Shown piece by piece: positions 28,390 through 36,737 of a DNA stretch of 64,000 bases (its first letter is position 1; every line of letters begins with the position of its first letter). The DNA is taken from positions 53,600 through 117,599 of the forward strand of contig JAIQZQ010000038.1 in the NCBI GenBank assembly GCA_021777105.1. The letters run 5' to 3'. The notes under the pieces are model-generated. The model had not been told where the DNA came from and did not search any database. It was given only the letters and a program-made list of their open reading frames with translations. A program made the position numbers and the translations under genes. Origin of the DNA: Candidatus Anammoxibacter sp. (lineage in GTDB: Bacteria; Planctomycetota; Brocadiia; Brocadiales; Anammoxibacteraceae).

Positions 28390-29035
28390 CCTTCTTCTCC
28401 AAGCGCTAAAAAGCTATATTTCCGTGTAACTTTACAATATTGTTTGTTTGTCATAAATAGTTAGGCATTGCAACCATAATCACATCAGGTTGAACTCAAT
28501 CTAAAACCGCCTTTAAAGTAAATTATTAAGGTTTCATTAATAATTTGAAATCGTACTTTATTTAACAATGTTATTATTGCTTTAAAACTACTAATCGTCA
28601 ATTGAAATTTAAGGGTTAAGTTGATTGGGCCGAACCGGATGCGTAGCCATAACGGCGTTGAGGATTTGGAGGTTGAAAAAAGTTCAGCGGGCGTTTGGGA
28701 TATGGGAGTGGCTAGACCAATTTATTTTTGCGTAGGCCCTAACCCGGACAAGCCGGAAAAGCAAAAGCGAATTAACCACTAATTTTCACTAATAAAAGAG
28801 CAAAAGCTAAAAGCTGGAGCAGTCTTGCAGACTGCTTCTAAATGTTTTTGCCTTACGATTTGATGAATCTTTTAAATATCTTGTAAAATTTTGTTAAAAC
28901 TTCACTTATAAGACTCTAAATTTTTTCTAAGACAAGCTTAGCAAAAAAGCCGCCTTCAGCGGGTTGTAACCTAATAAAGACCAATAACTTACAAAATTAG
29001 CGACAACATGTTGGTCGTTTTGGCGTTGTAAGCGC
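28390..29035. other. Gene-free stretch between two MNT-HEPN pairs
   Basis: No gene supported. It contains AACCCGGACAAGCCGG (28741-28757), a short palindromic repeat found twice more in the window, and a GGAGCAGTCT-TGC-AGACTGCTTC hairpin at 28816-28838 followed by a T-rich stretch. Confidence 0.5.
28816..28850 (+). terminator. GGAGCAG-type hairpin, terminator-like
   Basis: A ten-base-pair stem with one G-T pair and a three-base loop, followed by TAAATGTTTTTG. It belongs to the same hairpin family as 14518, 19184 and 20219. No gene on the plus strand obviously needs it. Confidence 0.45.
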
Positions 29036-29440
29036 CTAAATAGGTTCTTTATCTATAAATTTTTTGATAACATCAAAAAATTGTCCGGCAAGATTAACAA
29101 ATTCTTTGGCATCTTCAATTGATACTTCGGCAAATTCTTTATAATCGCCTTCTTGTCTAATATTAAACATCTTTTAAAGAATTTTTGAGTAATGCTTGTC
29201 AATTTTTCCTGCATGCACAAACTCTTTATTAAAAATAGAGATTACACCTGAGTGTTTTGAAGTCTTTATATTAATGCCGGTTTTTCGGAAAAGGGCTAAT
29301 ACACAATAAAACATGGAATAGTATGCTCTGTTTGCTATAGAACTGGGGCTTACGTTGCTCGCTATTATCTTTTCCGCGTCCGAAATAGTCTCTTCCGCCT
29401 GACGTAGCCTGTATGATAATAAGGCTTGCTTATCGGTCAT
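29036..29440 (-). pseudogene. HEPN-domain gene with internal stop
   Basis: The first 88 codons encode a HEPN domain (AIANRAYYSMFYCVLALFRK-like helix, SKHSGVISIFNKEFVHAGK). A TAA stop at 29174-29176 interrupts it. Reading on in the same frame gives KMFNIRQEGDYKEFAEVS and EDAKEFVNLAGQF to the true stop at 29036, the normal end of this family. The expected full length is 134 residues. The stop is consistent with a CAA to TAA change. Its MNT partner is also broken. Confidence 0.8.
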
Positions 29441-29753
29441 ACTTTTATACCTTCTCTAAAAATGTTTTTAACAATGGGCGATGACCTTAATGGTGAATTT
29501 TCTATCTCGTCTTTAGTAAAGATCAAAGGGGAGATAACCAGATAATTTTTAAAGCCAACTTCCCATATGATATTAGACATTTTATCAGCAAGGTCATTAT
29601 TAATCAAAGGGACTTCTAAAAAAACATCCATATCGGAGTATTCATCATAATTGTTTTTTACTCTTGCCCGAAAATTCTAAAATCAAGAAGATTTATGACA
29701 TTTGATAATTTATATTTTAGTTCTTAAGCAATGTTATAATCGTTTTCTTTCAT
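29437..29753 (-). pseudogene. MNT nucleotidyltransferase gene with stop and deletion
   Basis: The ATG at 29753 reads MKENDYNIA, then TAA at codon 10, then ELKYKLSNVINLLDFRIFG. A small deletion follows where the catalytic GS motif and adjacent Arg should be. The shifted frame continues ARVKNNYDEYSDMDVFLEVP and ends normally (PLRSSPIVKNIFREGIKV). Both the nonsense codon and the loss of the GS motif should abolish activity. It overlaps its broken HEPN partner by four bases. Confidence 0.78.
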
Positions 29754-29847
29754 GATTAGTCTTTTTGCTTATGTAAGCGCATTGAAGTGTAATATATCGG
29801 GTTTTGTTGCCTGTCTGAAATTTGGTCTTGATACGTTGAGCGCGCTA

Positions 29848-31653
29848 TTACAAATCAAACACGAAGTATGCCACAAGATACGCGACCAGGAACTCTGCTA
29901 TAAATAACAGGGTAGCTCCCACGGGCCTGGCTTGTATTATATGGCCGGGATAGGTAGCTTTTTCGATTTCGTACTGCTTTTTTAAATGCAATTTTCTGGC
30001 GGCGCCTACAAACGGCAATGCTATCAGGTCAAGCAACATGTGTATTGCGGCGGGGGGATTTGTGCTGAACCATTTCATGGTTGTTGGTATTTTCTCAAAA
30101 AACAACATTTTAAGGCGATTAAAAACAGAGGCTACAGGATCTTTTGAAATGTTTATCAATGTCATGATTCCCCTTCTAAAAATCCAGTCGGAATCAACAT
30201 TAACGGCTCTAATATCAGACGGATATATGCCGTAAATCAGGAATAACACAAACGCAAGCCCGGCAAAAAACATTAACTGCAACTGCCCCAGAATGTGCGA
30301 TGCGGTGTAAGGGATATATTCGACATGGTGCGGTAGAAATTGATACAAGCTTTGCGGATAAACGCCGATAAACACGCACAGAAACGCGGCTATCCCCATG
30401 GCTATGCGCATGTTTATGGGGGCCTTCTCTGTTTTAACGCCCGCGTCTTTTGCGAAAAACGCGAAATACGGCAGCTTAATTCCGCAACACACAAGCACGC
30501 CGGCGGACGCAAACATCAAGGTAAACCAAATCCCGGTCATATGGCTTTCGGCCGCCGCTGTTACCACCATTGATTTGCTTATAAAACCGCAAAACATCGG
30601 CGCGGCGGATATTGAAGCGGCGCCTATTATGCAGCATGCGCAGGTAAACGGCATCGACCTGAACAAACCTCCCAAATCGGAGGCTTTTATTGTGCCGGTA
30701 CGGTAAAGCACTGCCCCCAGTGACATGAATAATACGCTGTCATATAAAATGTGGGTAAAGGCGTGGGAGACTACGCCGTTTATTGCAAGCTCCGACCCTA
30801 TGCCTATGCCGACCATCATGAACCCAAGCTGATTCACTATGACGTATGAAAGGGATGTCCGCAAGTCGTTCTCGATCAGGGCGTAAAGCAGCGGGAATAT
30901 GGTCATTACCGCGCCTATCCATATCAGCGGCTCCGCCCCTGGGAAAGTCCGGGCCATTACATACACCGCCGTCTTTGTTGTGAACGCGCTCATAAACACC
31001 GCGCCCATGACGCTTGATTTTCCGTATGAGTCGGTAAGCCAGGTGTGAAACAACGGCCAGGCGCAATTAACGCCAAGTCCTATAAAAATGAGGTATGACG
31101 ACAGCCCGTTTAAACCAACGTATCCAAACTCGGCAGAGCCTTTTTCGCAAATGTGGAGGACTATTCCAACCAGCAAAATTACGCTGCCGAAAAAGTGAAA
31201 TATTACATACCTGAAGCCTGCGGCTAATGACTCCTTGGTTGAGCGCGCCCATAAAAGCGCGACGGCGCTTAACGTCATTAATTCCCAAAAGCAGAATAGC
31301 GATATGAAATCTCCGGCGAATGTCACGCCCACAACGCTGCCTGTGTAAACCATGCCGGCTGTTGACTCAACCGTGGTTTTAATATTGAAGCCGAATATAA
31401 CTGCCAGGAAAGGGACTATGTGGAATATATAACCAAATACAAGGCTCAGTTTGTCGACATTGCCGAAAACGATCTCGTAATTTAAAAAAGGCACAACCCA
31501 GTGCCGGCCCTGTTGCATGCAGATGACGTTTGCAAGGCCCAGGATGGTAAGACATATAAGATACGTCTTCCTTGTCTTCGTTCTTCCTTTTAACAAAGGG
31601 ACAATAATTGCCCCGATCAGGAATATAAGGGCCGGAGGCGCTGTGACTGTCAT
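29848..31653 (-). CDS. NuoL/MrpA-like membrane subunit lacking one channel lysine
   Basis: 601 residues, about 16 membrane segments, proton-antiporter M family. It keeps the TM5-type Glu (CFWELM), the Lys in FTTKTAVYV and the Lys in GFISKSMVV. In the H-x3-H-x2-YK-x2-LF motif, however, the lysine that is Lys309 in both paralogues is Asp305 (HILYDSVLFM). This lysine sits in the central proton path in complex I antiporter-like subunits. It is the last gene of the minus-strand antiporter run, 299 bp after the next paralogue. It may be a non-pumping or differently tuned subunit. Confidence 0.87.
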   Translation of the reverse strand: MTVTAPPALIFLIGAIIVPLLKGRTKTRKTYLICLTILGLANVICMQQGRHWVVPFLNYEIVFGNVDKLSLVFGYIFHIVPFLAVIFGFNIKTTVESTAGMVYTGSVVGVTFAGDFISLFCFWELMTLSAVALLWARSTKESLAAGFRYVIFHFFGSVILLVGIVLHICEKGSAEFGYVGLNGLSSYLIFIGLGVNCAWPLFHTWLTDSYGKSSVMGAVFMSAFTTKTAVYVMARTFPGAEPLIWIGAVMTIFPLLYALIENDLRTSLSYVIVNQLGFMMVGIGIGSELAINGVVSHAFTHILYDSVLFMSLGAVLYRTGTIKASDLGGLFRSMPFTCACCIIGAASISAAPMFCGFISKSMVVTAAAESHMTGIWFTLMFASAGVLVCCGIKLPYFAFFAKDAGVKTEKAPINMRIAMGIAAFLCVFIGVYPQSLYQFLPHHVEYIPYTASHILGQLQLMFFAGLAFVLFLIYGIYPSDIRAVNVDSDWIFRRGIMTLINISKDPVASVFNRLKMLFFEKIPTTMKWFSTNPPAAIHMLLDLIALPFVGAARKLHLKKQYEIEKATYPGHIIQARPVGATLLFIAEFLVAYLVAYFVFDL

Positions 31654-31952
31654 AATATTTAACCAGGTTTTACCATTTTTTTATTTACAATTTAAAAAAG
31701 ATAAACCTGCGCAAAAATATATCTAATATTTTAATTAAACATCCATCGTTCAATAGCAACACTTCCGGGCAAGCCGGATATGGAAATAGTAAAAAACATT
31801 CGCGTTCGTCTAAAAAAACTTCGACGGATGTCGCCAAAACCAGTTGAGGTCATATTAATGTAAAACTTTTAACGTCAACATTATAGACCTTTTCATTTAA
31901 ATAGTTAAATCTAAAATATTATTTTTTTTATACGGCGTTAAAAATCAGGATA

Positions 31953-33773
31953 TTACAAAAATTGCCCTTTTTTATTGAGAAAATATATTAAAAGATACGC
32001 AAATAGAGATATTAATATCATTATAGCAAAGCTACCGGCCGGTGTTATTTTTATAGGCGCGTATTTGAACGTTATTTTTGATCTTTCCAGCTCTTTCATT
32101 TTTTTAAGTCTTACACTCTCATTGTAAAATGGGGATTGTATAGCCAATAAAGCCCCTCTCAATGCGTTTTTAGGGTCTTTGCTTAATTGAACCACAGCTT
32201 CCGGCATGTAAACGTAGACAAAAGTCTTTACTGCTGTAAAGACATGATAAATCGCGTTATCGGCAATCCATATTACGCCTCTGCCGCCCATTCTGTATAA
32301 CCAGTCGGTGTCCAAAGTTATAGTCGCTTTGGTTTTGGCTTTCTTTATTAAAAGAAAAAAAGCCAGAGCTGTAAATAGAAGCAATTGCAATGAGGCAATA
32401 ATGTGCGAGACTGAATATGGGTGATAATTAACCGGGTTAGGCAAGAGGGCATAAAGCAGCTTAGGGTATACCCCAAAAATGACGCACAGCAACGAAGTTA
32501 ATCCCATTGCTATTAGCATATTTAAAAGAGGTTCTTTAGGCCGCAATCCTGAATCCTTGCCGAAAAACATAAAATATGGAAGTTTCAGACCCACGGAAAG
32601 AAACGTCCCGCAAGAAACAACATTTAATAAAATCCAGATTATAAACCTATGGTCTTCAGCCGCCGCAGTAACTACCATTGATTTGGTTGTGAATCCGTTT
32701 AACAATGGAACCGCTGAAATCGCAAACCCGCCAATCATATATAAATAAAATGTTATCGGCAAATATTTATAGAGGCCTCCCAATTCGGTAAGCTTGTTTG
32801 AGCCTGTTACGCGCACAACAGCTCCGGCGCCCATAAAAAGCAGAGCTTTATAAAGAATGTTGGAAAACGCAAGAGCGCAGGCCCCATTAATTGCCAGAGA
32901 CGTTCCAATACCTATGCCGGCAATCATATAACCCACCTGGCATATTACGTGATAAGCCAATAGCCTTCTATAATTGTTTTCGAGGATTGCGTAAACCACG
33001 CCATAAATTGCCATAGCCACGCCCACCCATACTAATAATTCTACTCCGGGATACATCCTGGCTAAAACATAAACCGCCGACTTCGTGGTAAAGCCGCTTA
33101 AAAATACCGTTCCTGTGGGTGTTGATTCAGGATAAGCGTCCGAAAGCCAGGCGTTAAGCGGCGGAACCGCGGCGTTAATAAAAAAAGCCGTCAGAACCAG
33201 ATAAAATGCAACGCCTGTCTCTTTGATTGGGCTGAATTCTATAGAGCCGGTGTTGGAATAGTGTATTATGAAGCCAACAAGCAGACATAAACCGCCAAAT
33301 AAGTGAATAGTAATAAATCTAAATCCCGCTTTTCTGGCAGACTCCCTTTTGCTGTTCCATATCATAAACAACGACGCAACCGCCATTGCTTCCCAGAAAA
33401 AATAGAGAGAGATGAAATCGCCGGCAAACACAACGCCTAAAGTCGCGCCTGCATACAAAAACGCTACAGGATGCAGCAACTGACGTTTTATATGAAGGGA
33501 ATAAATGTTTCCCAGTAGAAGCAACGCCACAAACGCATAACCAAAAAACAGGCTAAGCTTGTCTACTCTTACCAGTACTATTTGATGCTGAAAAAAATTA
33601 AAAGACCAGGAAGTCCCCACCTCCATTAACAGAAGATTTGCAAAGCCAATTAAAGGTATTGCCACCACATAAATTTCATATGCTAAGTGTAATTTATGCG
33701 ATTGTTTATGTAAAAAAGGCATTGCGATTCCGCTTAAAATAAATATAAAAGCGGGATGAACCCAGTCAATCAT
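31953..33773 (-). CDS. NuoL/MrpA-like proton-conducting membrane subunit
   Basis: 606 residues, proton-antiporter M family, closely similar along its length to the 600-residue protein at 24249-26051. All key residues are present, including Lys309 (HILYKALLFMGAG is the paralogous form; here SNILYKALLFM), the Glu in FFWEAM and the Lys in GFTTKSMVV. Its start overlaps the end of the preceding small membrane protein gene by eight bases, indicating translational coupling. It likely forms the long antiporter-type subunit of the membrane complex encoded upstream. Confidence 0.88.
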   Translation of the reverse strand: MIDWVHPAFIFILSGIAMPFLHKQSHKLHLAYEIYVVAIPLIGFANLLLMEVGTSWSFNFFQHQIVLVRVDKLSLFFGYAFVALLLLGNIYSLHIKRQLLHPVAFLYAGATLGVVFAGDFISLYFFWEAMAVASLFMIWNSKRESARKAGFRFITIHLFGGLCLLVGFIIHYSNTGSIEFSPIKETGVAFYLVLTAFFINAAVPPLNAWLSDAYPESTPTGTVFLSGFTTKSAVYVLARMYPGVELLVWVGVAMAIYGVVYAILENNYRRLLAYHVICQVGYMIAGIGIGTSLAINGACALAFSNILYKALLFMGAGAVVRVTGSNKLTELGGLYKYLPITFYLYMIGGFAISAVPLLNGFTTKSMVVTAAAEDHRFIIWILLNVVSCGTFLSVGLKLPYFMFFGKDSGLRPKEPLLNMLIAMGLTSLLCVIFGVYPKLLYALLPNPVNYHPYSVSHIIASLQLLLFTALAFFLLIKKAKTKATITLDTDWLYRMGGRGVIWIADNAIYHVFTAVKTFVYVYMPEAVVQLSKDPKNALRGALLAIQSPFYNESVRLKKMKELERSKITFKYAPIKITPAGSFAIMILISLFAYLLIYFLNKKGQFL

Positions 33774-33999
33774 AATAATCTTCTTTTCTACAAATGAATT
33801 TTCCTATAAATTTTGATCCAATAAGTATTAAACCACAGGCAAAGAAACCGAAAAACGCGTAAAAACCAACATAATCTTCCACGTGGTAATGTGAATGTTT
33901 GTGAATAAACAAATCCAGGATGACAAGGATAAATAAGCCTCCTAAAAAGCCATACGTTACTTTTTTATTTTTACGGAAATCTTCTGTTTGTTTTTTCAT
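33766..33999 (-). CDS. Small two-helix membrane protein with DLFIHKHSH motif
   Basis: 77 residues. Two predicted membrane helices flank a conserved loop: VILDLFIHKHSHYHVEDYVG, then FYAFFGFFACGLILIGSKFI, ending in KEDYYD. It is a paralogue of the 81-residue protein just upstream (same DLFIHKH, F-x2-FGF-x-C and Y-Y-D end). The family is uncharacterised to my knowledge; histidines and acidic residues at the membrane edge could bind metal or relay protons. It overlaps the following NuoL-like gene by eight bases, so it is probably a subunit of that complex. Confidence 0.8.
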   Translation of the reverse strand: MKKQTEDFRKNKKVTYGFLGGLFILVILDLFIHKHSHYHVEDYVGFYAFFGFFACGLILIGSKFIGKFICRKEDYYD

Positions 34000-34129
34000 A
34001 ATGGAAAGGAGAAAAATTAATTAAAATTAGCGGAAATAACGGAAGAAGAATATTACGCATATTCATCTTACAGGAAAAGAAAAAACGCGAAATTAAACCG
34101 TTTTAAACAGACATCCGGGCCGGTTTTGT

Positions 34130-34375
34130 TCAGTCGTAATAGTTTTCGTTTCGTTTAACTATATTGCGCAAAATATATTTCGCGGATAAAACAATGACAA
34201 TGCATGAAACAAAGCCAAACACCGCAAAGAACTCAGGCTTTTCTTCCCAAGCAAAATGGGCGTGTTTGTGAATAAAGAGGTCGATTATCAGCAATACTAA
34301 GCATAACGCAAAGAAAATAACAGCCGCGGTTTTTGCATTTTTTGATTTTCCCGGAACGGGCGCTTTCTCATTCAT
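34130..34375 (-). CDS. Small two-helix membrane protein, paralogue
   Basis: 81 residues with two helices around DLFIHKHAHFAWEEKPEF and ending NENYYD. Clearly homologous to the 77-residue protein 130 bp downstream. The motif H-K-H-x-H followed by an acidic pair and FGF-x-SC is shared. Located between a MrpD-like gene and the NuoL-like genes. Role unknown; probably an accessory subunit of the antiporter complex. Confidence 0.8.
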   Translation of the reverse strand: MNEKAPVPGKSKNAKTAAVIFFALCLVLLIIDLFIHKHAHFAWEEKPEFFAVFGFVSCIVIVLSAKYILRNIVKRNENYYD

Positions 34376-34546
34376 TTTAAAGAATTTACCGTTTTAATTT
34401 AACGAAAAAAGTTTAACCCGGACAAGCCGGATAAGTAAAAAGTTTAGAATAGCATCATCAACTTCAGCTTTTATATCAACCATATATTTTGCTTTAGAAT
34501 TGACATTTTGACAATGCGAAAATTTAATTAATCGTCTTTTTGCTTA

Positions 34547-36031
34547 TCAACCCAGGCTTTTCACAACAGCTCCTGCAAGTTGAAGGAACGTTGATGGGAA
34601 AAAGAACAGCGCAATTGTTCCAAGGGACGTCAATACCAGGGGACAAACCATAAGTGACGGGGCTTCGTGCACCTCGGGTGTTTCATCTTCAGGCAAATTC
34701 TTAAAAAATGCTTTATACACTATGGGCAGAAAGTAACAGGCGTTAAGTATGGTGCTTGCAACCAATACGGCGATAATTGGGATATGTTTAGCCTCTACGG
34801 CGCCGTTAATTAAATACCATTTAGTAATGAAACCTCCAAAAGGCGGCACGCCTATCATAGAGAAAGCTCCTAAAGTGTACGCGGCCATTGTAAGCGGCAT
34901 TTTTCTGCCTATGCCGTCAAGCTGGCTTATATTTGTTTTATGCGCGGCTATATATATTGCGCCCGCGCAGAAAAAGAGCGTAATTTTGCCGAATGCGTGT
35001 ATAACCAGATGCATAACGCTTGCGGTAATTCCCGCTGTAGATAGCAATGCCACGCCAAATATTATATAAGAGAGCTGTGAAACCGTTGAATAGGCCAATC
35101 TTGCCTTTAAATTATCCTGACGCAATGCAATAATTGAAGCGGTTATTATCGTCACGCACGCAAAATACATAAGCGCCGTGCCCAGCCCAATTTGAGCCAG
35201 CACGTTAATGCCGAAAATATGAAGGACAACCTTTAGCACAACAAAAACGCCTGATTTAACAACGGCAACCGCGTGCAAAAGCGCGCTTACCGGAGTCGGA
35301 GCCACCATGGCGTTTGGCAGCCATGAATGGAACGGCATAGCTCCCGCCTTGGCAATTCCTGCTATAAAAAGACCGAAAGTTATAATTATAAATGTGTCGC
35401 TTAATCCACCGGCTCGCGCTTGATTAAATATGCCTTCATTGGAGAAATCAAGTGTTCCCGTGGCATGATAAGTCAAAAATATAGCGCTTAACTGAAAGCC
35501 TATGGATGTGCCTAAAAGATAGACGAAGTAGATGCGGGCGCCTCTACGCGCTTCAAATGTCTCTTTATGCGCGACAAGCCCAAATGTGCATAATGTTATA
35601 ATCTCGTAAAAAACATACGTGGTAAACATGTTGCCGGAGAGTGCCACCCCAATAGTGGCAAACATTGCGGCCGCAAAGCACATGAAATATCTGGTCTGCG
35701 ATTTTTCGTTTGCGCTTCTGACATAGCCTATTGAATAAAATGATGTGACTATCCATAAGAATGAAGCCGTGACCGCAAAAAATATGCCCAGCGAATCTAC
35801 TTTAAAGGCTATATTCACGTCTGAAAAAACATTGATGACGGTGTATTCAATAACCTTGCCGGCAAGAATTGTCGGAAGCATGTACAGGACAAAAAAGAAC
35901 ATTATAAATGCCGATACCAATGTGCTTAATTCCCTGAGATTTGGTCTTTTGTTGAACAGGCCGATAAGCACAACGCAGCAAAGCGGTATTAATATTGTGT
36001 AGAACGGCAATGCCGAATGGACTATTTCCAT
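34547..36031 (-). CDS. mrpD: MrpD/NuoN-like antiporter subunit (second D)
   Basis: 494 residues from the ATG at 36031, with AAAGG nine bases upstream; a TTG at 36040 sits directly on that site. The proton-antiporter M family shows in its normal-length form, with about 14 membrane segments: YVFYEIITLCTFGLVAH with the conserved Glu, PFHSWLPNAMVAPTPVSALLHAV, VKSGVFV, and HAFGKITLFFCAGAI with the channel Lys. It differs from the other D subunit in lacking the long charged insert. It is separated from that gene by a four-helix-bundle gene. The complex thus has two D-type subunits. Confidence 0.87.
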   Translation of the reverse strand: MEIVHSALPFYTILIPLCCVVLIGLFNKRPNLRELSTLVSAFIMFFFVLYMLPTILAGKVIEYTVINVFSDVNIAFKVDSLGIFFAVTASFLWIVTSFYSIGYVRSANEKSQTRYFMCFAAAMFATIGVALSGNMFTTYVFYEIITLCTFGLVAHKETFEARRGARIYFVYLLGTSIGFQLSAIFLTYHATGTLDFSNEGIFNQARAGGLSDTFIIITFGLFIAGIAKAGAMPFHSWLPNAMVAPTPVSALLHAVAVVKSGVFVVLKVVLHIFGINVLAQIGLGTALMYFACVTIITASIIALRQDNLKARLAYSTVSQLSYIIFGVALLSTAGITASVMHLVIHAFGKITLFFCAGAIYIAAHKTNISQLDGIGRKMPLTMAAYTLGAFSMIGVPPFGGFITKWYLINGAVEAKHIPIIAVLVASTILNACYFLPIVYKAFFKNLPEDETPEVHEAPSLMVCPLVLTSLGTIALFFFPSTFLQLAGAVVKSLG

Positions 36032-36128
36032 TATTAACAACCTTTATAAAAAACGAAATTATTAAATGAAATTAATTGTAATTAGAAAAGCGAAATTAAT
36101 TGTAATTGCTTGTGAAACTTGTCAGCAG

Positions 36129-36527
36129 TTACTGTTGTTTTAAAGATTTTTCTCGCGCTTTATATGTTGAGGAAATAAAGTTATTCAATTTCATGGATAA
36201 CTTGTCAAAAGTTTCTTTCATACCGTTAAATTGATTTTGCGCTATTTTGCCGCGTTCATTAAGTAATTCCAACCAATGTATACAACTTTCCAATAAAGAC
36301 GCTCGGCTATTATAATAAAATTTGATTTTGTCCAAGTAGTGAAATCTGCCATAACCCTCTGCTATGTTGGCTCCAACAGAATCCACTGATTCTATAAACT
36401 GATCTCCCATAATTTTTTTATCTTGCCAATTTAGCGATTGATAAACTTCCCATGCTGTTTTAGACAAAAGTCTTGCCAACTGATAGACTTCTAAATTCTC
36501 TAAAGGTAAATAGCCGCTGCTTTTCAT
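36129..36527 (-). CDS. Four-helix-bundle (S23/IVS-type) protein
   Basis: 132 residues of the small four-helix-bundle family (TIGR02436/S23 type): LENLEVYQLARLLSKTAWEV, then GDQFIESVDSVGANIAEGYG and KIKFYYNSRASLLE. These proteins occur in rRNA intervening sequences and as scattered single genes; their role is poorly known. It sits inside the antiporter run, between the two D-type genes, and looks like a late insertion rather than a subunit. Confidence 0.85.
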   Translation of the reverse strand: MKSSGYLPLENLEVYQLARLLSKTAWEVYQSLNWQDKKIMGDQFIESVDSVGANIAEGYGRFHYLDKIKFYYNSRASLLESCIHWLELLNERGKIAQNQFNGMKETFDKLSMKLNNFISSTYKAREKSLKQQ

Positions 36528-36737
36528 GCTTAATGAAATAATAAGACTTATCGACTGTTATTGTTATTAAAAAAAATTACTATTAATTTCCGCGCAACCT
36601 GAAGCTCCATTGAACTTTAACAATTCACTACCAATCTCCATAAATTACCATTAATTTCAGTAGTCTTACAACCTAAATAGATTTTACAATTCAGTAAAAA
36701 AATTCATGAAAAACAGATTGTTACATTAAAAATGCAT

